Positions 37,694-48,240 of a DNA stretch of 64,000 bases are shown here, in pieces (position 1 is the stretch's first letter; each line of letters opens with the position of its first letter). Below the pieces are notes generated by a model. That model saw only the letters and a program-made list of their open reading frames with translations. It was not told the origin of the DNA and ran no database searches. The stretch comes from Polytrichum commune (taxonomy: Eukaryota > Streptophyta > Polytrichopsida > Polytrichales > Polytrichaceae): NCBI GenBank assembly GCA_950295325.1, contig OX485805.1, positions 45,034,758-45,098,757 of the forward strand, written 5' to 3'. The translations under genes were made by a program, and so were the position numbers.

Positions 37694-38190
37694 GGGCAAC
37701 TTCACACATGAGCCAAGAGCCATGACCATGAATTTTTGAGAGCCCAAAAGAAGTGTTTTAAGGCTGTCCTGAGACACTTCTCAAGTCATGTAGTGTGGTC
37801 ACGGGCCCTCAAGTGTAATGTGAAATCATATGTGATTGTGTCCTCAACCAAATGCTTTTTCAACGAGTTCTATTGATTGGGGTCCTCACACATGATGAAA
37901 TGTAGTAAATCAACAATTGTGAGGTTTCAAAGTGCCATGATCACTTGGTTTTGTGTTAGGCCTACCTCCAAGAGGTGGTTTTGAGAATAGTCCAAGTGAC
38001 CATGAAACATGATCCACTTGATGCCATGTTGGAATCTATGTAGACTTTACATCCATCTTGCATCAACTTACTCAGTGGGTCCCTGAAGCGTAGTATGAAG
38101 CGAATTTACACCGACTCCACCTTTTCCACCAGTGAGATTTGCTTGAAGTGCAACAGAAATGGGCCCTGAGTCTCGTGTGTGAAGTGGCCC
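37694..38190. mobile_element. PIF/Harbinger-like MITE, copy B
   Basis: Same family as 15447-15948: starts GGGCAACTTCACACATGAGC, ends CTCGTGTGTGAAGTGGCCC. Flanks TAA (37691-37693) and CAA (38191-38193), a decayed target duplication. 497 bp. Confidence 0.8.
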
Positions 38191-39715
38191 CAAGTTAAAC
38201 ATGAACTATCTACCTCTATTGTAACAAAAAAATTCTAGATATTTCCTGCCAGGCCAGTTTTGTGGTGGTGAGTAGACTTGCCCAATTCGGTTGGAGCCTG
38301 GCATACTACACTGATGACTTTAATTTGCTGGGTTCTAAGAATACTTCATAAGTAACATGTAATCCAATATAAAACACTTCTTGGACAGAGTGAGTCTGCG
38401 TTACAATCCATCACAGTCATTTATGCTCCAACGATCCCAATGGGTTCAAGGGCCACTTGCAGGGGATTCGGGGAAGCTTCTATCCGATGCTCCGAGGTCC
38501 AAGCATCTACTCACAAGTTCACAACCAGAGTAGGCAGGACAGAGGGTGTGAATTGCGACTAAATAAGTATAGATAATCCGGTCAGCAAAGGTGGATCCTG
38601 GAGGTAGAAATTAAAGAATCTGGTACCTATTTAAAGTTCGAGTGTCGATCATTGCCCGGCGCAGCAGCTCATGCATATGGACTCACAGAGAAATGAAAGA
38701 TTATTACATTGAATTACTGTAGGTGTCTCTCGAACCCAGAACAGTGGAAGGACTGCGCGGCTCGAGTAAATATAAGCTTAGATACTTTGGCCAGTAATAG
38801 CTACAGGACAGGGAAGTAATACGGAGTAATAGAATATTTAGTGTTCCACTTACAGTCACAACAAGAAAAAAGTACTCTTGGTCCGAGATGACCTTAAACT
38901 ACCGGGTGATGGTAGAGGGATACCCAAATCTCAAGGAAGAGGTTGGCGGTTCGAATCCCGGCTGTGAAATCTTCTCTCTACTTGACGGAAAACTTGCCAG
39001 GTGGTGAACGGCCTCCTGTGCTTTGGCGTTGGCCTCTCGGCCTTCTGTCTCAAAAAAAGAAAAAAGGACTTTGGAGCGAATCCTGAGTAGATAGGTACGG
39101 ACAATTTGGGAGGAGCACCAGAAATTCAGTCCAAGGTCCAGGTGTCGATCATTAGGGACCTCCATGATGGTAGGGATGATTCCCAAGAATATAGTATAAT
39201 AAATCAATGGTTGTGAGGTGTCGGAGTGCCATGGTCTCCTGGTTTTCTGTTAAGCCTACTTCCAAGAGGTGGTCTTGAAAAATAATCCAAGAAACATGAT
39301 CCATTTGATGCCATGTAGGAATCCATGTAGACTTTACATCCATCTTGCATCAACTTACTGAGTTGGTTCCTGAAGAGTAGTGTGAAGCAAACATAGACCG
39401 GTTCCACCTTTTCCACCAGTGAGATTTGCTTGTAGTGCAATGGTCACATGCCTTGAGTCTCGTGTGTGAAGTGGCCCCAAGTTAAACATGAACTATCTGC
39501 CTCTATTGTAATTAAAAAATATCTAGATTTTTCTTGCCATGCCATTTTTTGGTATTGAGGAGACATGCCCAATTCGGTTGAAGCCTAGCATACTACACTG
39601 AAGAACTTCAATTTGTTGGGTTCTAAGAATCTTTTATAAAGTAAACTGTAATCCAATATAAAACACTTCTTAAGTAGAGTGCATTTGCATTACAAGCCGT
39701 TATAGTCATATGTGA
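37893..39715. repeat. Segmental duplication, two copies about 1.29 kb apart
   Basis: 37893-38430 and 39189-39715 align throughout: the last 300 bp of the MITE, the shared flank caagttaaacatgaactatct, gcccaattcggttg, and ccaatataaaacacttctt. Because the flank beyond the MITE is shared, this is a duplication of the locus, not two independent insertions. The second MITE copy (39189-39477) lacks its left end. Confidence 0.85.
38882..39059 (+). mobile_element. tRNA-derived SINE
   Basis: A polymerase III B-box GGTTCGAATCC lies at 38948-38958, with an A-box-like ggtgatggtagaggg 30-35 bases upstream. The element ends in an A-rich tail (caaaaaaagaaa). Flanked by an imperfect 15-16 bp duplication, aaaaaagtactcttgg (38866-38881) and aaaaaaggactttgg (39060-39074). 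No open frame, as expected. Confidence 0.75.
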
Positions 39716-42280
39716 ACCAAAATTATGGGTTGTGATGTCAGCATGAGCTTACAATTGCTTTTGGGAATCATGTTTGACAAACTTGAATAAGTTGCGGATG
39801 AATGATGATGTGATGTTTACCCGACTTGAGGTGATCCATGTCTCGACACATTACAATAAGGTAGTTCAAACTTTTGTAAATGATAATGTACTTTAGTTGG
39901 TTAAAGGAAATTGACTCATTTGCTATGATAAATAGTTCTATTATTGTGGGCTGTAGGAATTGCCTTGAGCTCACACCAATTCACATTTGAAGAAGCAACG
40001 AGGTTGTGTTCATTTTTAATCCATGCCCATTTTCTAGATTAAAATTAGTGTGAGGCACATTAATTGTTTTTCTAGGATATTGAAGGGGGTCATGTTTTTA
40101 ATTACATAAGGTGTTGGTTGGAAGTCCCAAGGAAGACCAACTTCGGCAAGACAATGTCTTCACCCACATTATTTTCACCCAACTAGAGAATTATAATGGC
40201 CACGTTAATTATTTTTAATCTAATTTTTTGACGACATTACTTCAACTATTTAGTGTAATTGATACATGACCTAACTCAACTAGGGCTATGAATGCTAGGA
40301 AGTTTAGTCCTCCAATTTAATGACATGGTCATGTGAGAAGAATTGTGTCATTTAGGAAGTGAATCCCTTTTGAGGTAGTGAGTAGGTCTAAATTGCTAAT
40401 CCATCAAGCCAAGCTGGTCTAGAAACTTGGGACTTGCTTTTTGCATGATGGAAAGAGTATGTAGCTACATGCTCAACCACTTTTAGTAGACATCATGCAC
40501 ATGCGTTGGATTGTGTTGCATATGTCTCTCAAGTTGTAACTCCTATTGTGAATGCAGAGAGCAAAGAGCACCATGGTCAATATTCACTGAATTGCAACAT
40601 TGTGAAGCATGTTGCAATTTCTTTCAAATCGATTCAAGATGTCTTCTAAAAATTTGGATGTGCATTGAAGGGGTGACCTCGTTATAAGGAGGTGACGTTG
40701 ATGCATAGGTATGTCATCTCCCTTTGAGAGTTGGAGAATCTAGTATGCTACTTGAATAATGTCATGGCATGTTGTCAACATTCTTGGCAACGCTTCGAGG
40801 ATTTACATCTTTTGACTTGTTAAGATATTGGTTTGTTGACTACGCTCATTGCATTTTAGAAAACTAAAACATATGAATTCGGGTTCTCGCTATCAAATCA
40901 ATTTTGATGAATCAGAAGGAGCCAATGCACTTCGATTGCACTTGTATTGTCCACTTCTAGAATTGTTATCATCAACAAACTTGGAAGTAACATATTGGGG
41001 TCAATGTAGACTTCTATCCATGATTCTTGTCTAGACTCAATTGCAACTTAGTTGATAAGAAAACTCACATAATATCTTGTGATAACATCATAGAGAGCCC
41101 AAACTTAGGGCCTTAAGCCCTAAAGGTTGAGGCAATTTTCTCCAAGAAGTCACCGTTGACCGTTCTAGTGAAAACACTTACATTATAATATTTTGATTTT
41201 GGACATATGGTCAGCTAAACAATTCTAACATTACAAAGATGCCATTGGTATGATCAGATCTACATTAAGATGTACATATGTTCTTCAATAAGCTATTGAA
41301 TTGGATTGGACAGTTTTACTTTGGCCTTTAGGGGTAAAATTTTGATTCCATGTGAGTTATGAGTGTCAGGAAAGCATGTGTTAAGAAGGTCAAAATAATG
41401 AACTAAATGGGTGACCTTTGTGACACATGGTTTCTAATGAATTTCATAATCCTTTTTATATATGGTAAGAAATTAGAATTTGTTATGAAATTATAGAATA
41501 TGGTTCAAATATTTAATTTGGGGCTACATCTAATAGGTTTGTTGGAGTTTCTTGTCACACACAATATTTTAAACTTGGGATCAAACTCTAAATTCTTGAA
41601 GGCCCTTATCTTTTCACATGTTAGCAAGGCTTTCCCATCCTATTGTTAATGTACATATTTCAAAATTAACAATTATCACATCTTTTGTGTGTTATTCATT
41701 TCAATCTATAGGTAGATGTTCGTACATATTATGAAAATAATCAAAATACTCTTTACGATATGTTCAAACATCATTCTATTGTCCGTTGTGCCAATTCAAT
41801 GTTGGATCACGTTCCTATATTATTTTCATGGCCTAATGTTTGTAATATGAGCATTGGCTAAAGCACAGTTGTTGTTTTGTTAATTAAGAAGTTAACACTA
41901 TATAAACCACATGAAATACATAGTTGATATCAACTTTAAAAGGTTTTGTTTAAATCTAGTTGACGACCTTCATCTCAAACTATAACTTATCATAATTAAA
42001 GATCACTTACATGTTTGCTTATGCCAAAGAGGATAAGCAAGTGCACATCATACTTTGAATATGAACTCTTTTGTGTTGAGAGGTTGGTCCGGGGATGCAT
42101 ATGTTGATTTCCATTATATTAAAGATAGAATTATCCTTTGCTCAAATTCTAAGTTGTGTAAGAATCATTTTATATTTAAACTTTATGCGAACTTGATTTT
42201 TTTTAATATAATTTCAGCATCAATATTTGATGGTTTTTGTGGTTTTTATAGGTTCAAGTTCTAGTGGGGTTGATTGGTTA
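39716..42280. other. Gene-free AT-rich stretch upstream of the resistance gene
   Basis: No reading frame with recognisable homology and no repeat structure seen. Confidence 0.5.
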
Positions 42281-42290
42281 CTATATATAC
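42281..42290 (+). promoter_or_regulatory. Probable TATA box of the kinase-NB-ARC-LRR gene
   Basis: ctatatatac lies 58 bases upstream of the start codon at 42348, a plausible plant TATA position with a short 5' untranslated region. Confidence 0.5.
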
Positions 42291-42347
42291 TTCAAGCATA
42301 CAATACAACATAATCAAGGTTTGTGAACATTCATCATATCTCTAAAA

Positions 42348-45300
42348 ATGGCAAATGTTATGCGGCTAGCAATGGGGAATGTGAAATTTCCCGCAATATC
42401 TTTGTTGGACGAAGTATTAAATAGAAGACAATGCGAGAATTTGTTCTTCAACTTTCAAAATGGTGTGCAAGCATTGCAAAGCATCACAAGTGGTCATAAC
42501 GAGGTGTTCCGCAAAGCACAAGAAGATCTATATGAAATCGTATACAAAGCAAAAGTGCTAATTGAAGATTGTTGCAGAGAAGATTGGTGTCACGTTGTAG
42601 TGACACAATTGACCAACAAAGAGGGCTTCAGAGAACTCCTTTTGGACTTTGAAAATTGTTTCCATACAATTTGTGACATATCTTGCCTTTACTATTCGGT
42701 TCAAAAATCAAAGATTCTTGCGATGAGGAATGATATGTCATTCTACCCAACATCCATCGATGCAGTTAAAGAGGATCAAACTTCAATATGTGGAAGGTTT
42801 TCTAAGCATTTGGATTCATGCATAACCACGGATTGCGATGATTGCAAACTTGCGCAATACCTTAAGGAGTACCTAAGGAGTCTACAACATGTTGAAGGTG
42901 GTGGATTGGACAAAATTGATTTTCCTTACAATTATCCTCGCCCCAAATATAAAGGAAATCCACCTAAGGTTTTGGGAAGGTCAAACAACATGTGTGTGTT
43001 CTTGACAGATTGGTTGGGTTTGGAGTCTGCAACAAAGGTGTTTGACATCCGTGATCCCAAGGACATAAAACGACTTTGGAAAGAAGCAAGTATTTTGGGA
43101 GGGTTGAATCATCCAAACATCATCAAGTTTTATTGTTGTGGTTTTCTTGAGGTGGAAAACCAATTTGAGCTTGTTATGGAATGTGGAAAGAAAACCTTAT
43201 CAGATCATCTAAATGAAAACGGTCCGCTTGAAGAGACAAATGCAATGGAAATTATGTTACAAATTGCAAATGGAATGTGCTACCTTCATGATATGAAGGT
43301 GGCACATCGTGACCTAAAGCCTGGTAATGTTGTTGTGAGGCTACCAAATGATTTGACATTGAAAAATCTCGGGTGCATAGAAGTGAAATTACTTGATTTT
43401 GGTATTTCAAAGGTTGAAGTGAAAGATTATAAGGAGGTGCCCACAGGTCGATACATAGGAACTCATGGATACATGGCGCCAGAGATCATGACGAATGAAT
43501 TATCGGAGGTGGATGCTTTGAAAGCTGATGTGTTTAGTTTTGGCATGTTGTGTTCTGATATTCTTTCGGCAAAGAAACATCCTTTTGATTCATTTCGTGA
43601 ATATCGAAAGTACATATTAGAAGATTCTACTAGACCAAAGCTGCCAGAATCCTATTCGGAAGGATTAAGATCAATGGTGCATGATTGTTGGTCATTGGAT
43701 CCTTTGGAAAGACCAACATTTCTTGATATTCACAACAAACTTACAAGTTTGAAAAGACCTACAATCCTCAAGGGTGTGGTTACGATTAGAGGAGCTACAA
43801 ATGATACATGTGGCTCCTTATGGAAAGTTTTATCATACTTATGCTTTGTTTTGGTCTCTTGGATTCGATACTTATGGTTTGTATTCAAATTTAAACATGC
43901 TAATCGTCCAACCCTATTTCCAAGCTCCCACAAGGTCTCTAATGGGTCATCATCAAATCCATTTTTCATGAAGGTAAGTGTGTGGTTGAGTTATAAATGC
44001 AAGTTACCAGATTTCAATTTTATTTGGGATAATTGAAGAGGCCTCACCAACTCTATCATGTGAATAACACTCACTAAATTTGAAAAGTTGGAAATTTTGT
44101 AGGTCAACAATGATGACAACATGAAAGAATTGTCCAAATTAATTGGAGTCCAAGACAAAGTTTTCCAATTGGAAAGGCAACTTCAAAGTGTTGATTGTCT
44201 AGGACTTGCTGGCATGGGCGGAAGTGGCAAGTCGACGTTGGCTAAGGCTTTGAGTGATCACATCTCCAAGGGATTTGATGCAACATGCTTTGTGTACGAC
44301 TTGAAGGATGAAACTTGTACATTGCAAGTACAACACAACTCCAAAGGCATGCAAGACTCACGTCCCCAAGCCAAAACATTGATAAAGACACAAGAGATAT
44401 TCAAAGATATTCAAAGAACAAAAACAATTCTCATTGTGGTGGACAATGTGAGCAAACAAAGTCAACTACGACAACTATTTGATGATGGTCTATTCAAAAA
44501 TATCAATGGCAGTAGGTTGATTGCAAGTTCTCGTGATTGGAACTCCTTGGAACAACATGTACCCATGGGTGGTAAAGTAGACATGCAAACCCTCGATGGG
44601 AACCAAGCTATGGAGCTATTTTCAATGTATGCTTTTGGGACCAACCAATCATGTTCACCTCATTTAAAACATGTGGTTGAAAAGATTGTGGATGCATGTT
44701 GTGGACTTCCTTTGAGTTTGGAGGTGATGGGCAAATGCATGCAAGGGGAAGCACGATTGAGAATATGGGAGCGAACATTGTATAGGGTGTTGAGGGCAAG
44801 ACACGATGGAGGTTCAGATGAGAAGATTTGGAAGACATTGAGGATAAGCTTTGATGAGTTGAATGATGTAGAACGAAACACGTTTCTAGACATAGCATGT
44901 TTCTTTTGTAAAGATGCATATCTTGATGGTGTTTATCCAACAAAAGAATCATATCTTAGAATGTGGGATGGTGATATCGAGGTTGCTAAAAATGTCTTGA
45001 AAAGACTTCAAGAAAAATCATTGTTGAAGGTGAACGACTGGGAAGGTTTTTACATTCATGATCAATTGCGTGAGATGGGTCGTATGATTACGGAAAAGGA
45101 TTTTATGGGGACTCGAATTTTTAATATAAGTTACCCTGCATTTGTCAATCGTTGTAAAGAAAAGGTATATAGTTTGGGTTTTGTACAAGTTGATATTCCT
45201 CATTAACTTCTTGACAAGTTCTATTAAATTGCAAAGGTTATATAATATGCCAATAGCTCTAAATCCATTGTATTCGAGATGAAAACAAATTAAACTCATG

Positions 45301-47806
45301 TGTTTTGTTGTGTATGTAGGGCATAGAACTTGTCCAAGGCCTATCAATTACAAATTTGGAGAACAAGTCAATGTATGAAGGAGATGTGGAGATAAAATCG
45401 ATGGAAAAGCTTTGTCTACTCCAAGTCCGATTTTGTGAAAATGTTAACCTACTTTCTGCTATTGTGAGTAAATCACCCAATCTTAAATGGTTGGACATCC
45501 AATTCTCACCCAAACGTATTGACTCTACAAGGTTGACAAACCAATTCATTGGGAAGTTTTTCATTGATACTCTGAAAAATCTCCAAAATCTGCGATACCT
45601 TGTGATGTCCAATTGCAATTTGTTGGGATCAATTTCTTGTGAATACTTGAAAATGATGCAGATCCGGGAATTATCATTCTCAAATTGCGAGCAATTGGAT
45701 GAATTCCTCATTGGACTTGATAAACTCATCACCTTAGAAGACCTAAACTTTTGCAGATGCGAAGACCTCAAGGGCAACTCTATTCAGTTAGCCAACCTGT
45801 CAGCTTTGGAAAAGTTACAATTCTCCCAATGTCGATATTTAAGAACAATACCGCAAGGCTTTGGCAACTTGACGAAACTGAAAATACTGCGCATGTTTGA
45901 ATGTAAGGCTTTGGAGGAGTTCCCTGTTGGAGTAGGCAACCTCGTAGCCCTGGAGGAACTCCATTTCGCAAGATGTCGGGCATTAAAAACAATCCCGGAA
46001 AGCTTTGGCAACTTGACGAAACTGAAAATACTGCGCATGTATAAATGTGAGGCTTTGGAGGAGTTCCCTGTTGGAGTAAGCAACCTCGTAGCCCTAGAGG
46101 AGCTCAAATTTGGGACATGTCGGGCATTGAAAATGATCCCGGAAAGCTTTGGCAACTTGACGAAACTGAAAATGTTGTACATGTCTGAATGCGAGGCTTT
46201 GGAGGAGTTCCCTGTTGGAGTAAGCAACCTTGTAGAGTTGGAGGATCTACGTTTTGGGACATGTCGGGCATTGAAAACGATTCCGGAAAGCTTTGGCAAC
46301 TTGACGAAACTGAAAATGTTGAACATGTCTCAATGCGAGGCTTTGGAGGAGTTCCCTGTTGGAGTAAGCAACCTTGTAACCCTGGAGGAGCTCCATTTTG
46401 CAAGATGTCGGGCATTGAAAACGATCCCGGAAAGCTTTGGCAACTTGACAAAACTGAAAATACTGCGCATGTTTAAATGTAAGGCTTTGGAGGAGTTCCC
46501 TGTTGGAGTAAGTGACCTCGTAGCCCTGGAGGAGCTCACTTTTGGGAAATGTCGGGCATTGAAAACGATTTCGGAAAGCTTCGGGAGCTTGACGAAACTG
46601 AAAATACTGCGCATGTATGAATGCGAGGCTTTGGAGGAGTTCCCTGTTGGAGTAAGCAACCTCGTAGCCCTGGAGGAGCTCAAATTTGGGAAATGTCGGG
46701 CATTGAAAACGATCCCGGAAAGCTTTGGCAACTTGACAAAACTGAAAATGTTGTACATGTCTGAATGCGAGGCTTTGGAGGAGTTCCCTGTTGGAGTAAG
46801 CAACCTTGTAGAGTTGGAGGATCTACGTTTTGGGACATGTCGGGCATTGAAAACGATTCCGGAAAGCTTTGGGAACTTGACAAAACTGAAAATGTTGTAC
46901 ATGTCTGAATGCGAGGCTTTGGAGGAGTTCCCTGTTGGAGTAAGCAACCTCGTAACCCTGGAGGAGCTCCATTTCGCAAGATGTCGGGCATTGAAAACGA
47001 TCCCGGAAAGCTTTGGCAACTTGACGAAACTGAAAATATTGCACATGTTTAAATGTGAGGCTTTGGAGGAGTTCCCTGTTGGAGTAAGTAACCTCGTAGC
47101 CCTGGAGGAGCTCAATTTCGGGAAATGTCGGGCATTGAAAACGATTTCGGAAAGCTTCGGGAGCTTGACGAAACTGAAAATATTGTGCATGTATGAATGC
47201 GAGGCTTTGGAGGAGTTCCCTATTGGAGTAAGCAACCTCGTAGCCCTGGAGGAGCTTAAATTTGGGACATGTCGGGCATTGAAAAGGATCCCAGAAAGCT
47301 TTGGCAACTTGACGAAATTGAAAATGTTGTACATGTCTGAATGCGAGGCTTTGGAGGAGTTCCCTGTTGGAGTAAGCAACCTTGTAGAGTTGGAGGATCT
47401 ACGTTTTGGGACATGTCGGGCATTGAAAACGATTCCGGAAAGCTTTGGCAACTTGACGAAACTGAAAATGTTGAACATGTCTGAATGCGAGGCTTTGGAG
47501 GAGTTCCCTGTTGGAGTAAGCAACCTCGTAACCCTGGAGGAGCTCCATTTTGCAAGATGTCGGGCATTGAAAAGGATCCCGGAAAGCTTTGGCAACTTGA
47601 CGAAACTGAAAATACTGCGCATGTTTGAATGTGAGGCTTTGGAGGAGTTCCCTGTTGGAGTAAGCAACCTCGTAGCCCTGGAGGAGCTCAAATTTGGGAC
47701 ATGTCGGGCATTGAAAACGATCCCGGAAAGCTTTGGCAACTTGACGAAACTGAAAATACTGCGCAGGTTTGATTGCGAGGCTTGGAGGAGTTCCATGTTG
47801 GAGTAA
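42348..47806 (+). CDS. Protein kinase-NB-ARC-LRR immune receptor (moss PNL-type)
   Basis: Three exons, both introns phase 0: 42348-43973, 44103-45164, 45320-47806 (donors AAG|GTAAGT and AAAG|GTATAT), about 1724 residues. Residues 1-200 are helical with no named domain. Residues about 205-470 are a kinase: HRDLKPGN at 320, DFG at 350, then GYMAPE; the glycine loop is degenerate (GRSNNMCV) and the usual VAIK reads SATK. Residues about 487-512 are strongly hydrophobic and aromatic, a possible membrane segment. The NB-ARC has P-loop GMGGSGKST at 579, kinase-2 LIVVDNV about 652-658, GLPL at 743, FLDIACFF and IHD near 860. Exon 3 begins with irregular LRRs, then 13 complete 48-residue units and part of a 14th. 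The frame ends WRSSMLE after a one-base deletion in the last unit. The family detects pathogen effectors and triggers defence; the ligand is unknown. The start is the first ATG in frame after the TATA box. Confidence 0.88.
45840..47806 (+). repeat. LRR coding array: 144-bp units in a 576-bp higher-order repeat
   Basis: Each 144-bp unit encodes two LRRs. Units fall into four types that recur in order: the block cttgtagagttggaggatct starts a repeat at about 46230, 46806 and 47382, exactly 576 bp apart, and the ISESFGSL variant and the VTLEELHFARC variant keep the same spacing. Units 1-4, 5-8 and 9-12 are three higher-order copies, almost identical in DNA. Confidence 0.9.
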
Positions 47807-48240
47807 GCAACCTTATAGAGTTGGAAGATCTACGTTTTGGGACTTGACGGGCATTGAAAAGGATTTAGGAAAGCTTTGGCAACTTGACGAAACTGAAAAT
47901 GTTGAACATGTCTCAATGCGAGGCTTTGGAGGAGTTCCCTGTTGGAGAAAGCTTTGGCAACTTGACAAAACTGAAAATACGGCGCATGTTTGAATGTGAG
48001 GCTTTGGAGGAGTTCCCTGTTGGAGTAAGCAACCTCGTAGCTAGCCCTGGAGGAGCTCAAATTTGGGACATGTCGCGCATTGAAAAGGATCCCGGAAAGC
48101 TTTGGCAACTTGACGAAACTGAAAATACTGCGCAGGTTTGATTGCGAGGCTTGGAGGAGTTCCCTGTTGGAGTAAGCAACCTCGTAGCCCTGGAAGAGCT
48201 TAATTTCATGAGATGTCGGACATTGAAAATCCGCTGCAAA
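47807..48240 (+). pseudogene. Degenerate LRR tail downstream of the stop
   Basis: LRR-unit DNA continues for about 430 bp past the stop in shifting frames, with internal deletions (47946 joins two units) and a second copy of the same one-base loss (gaggcttggagg at about 48146). It is either former coding sequence lost by the frameshift at 47780 or 3' untranslated sequence. Confidence 0.8.

Noticed and set aside
46330-47796. 488-codon open frame on the minus strand across the LRR exon
   Set aside because: It is the antisense shadow of the 144-bp repeats (a multiple of three, so any stop-free frame stays open) and has no homology.
45840-48240. CRISPR-like regular repeats
   Set aside because: Repeats are coding LRR units with no unique spacers, in a plant genome.
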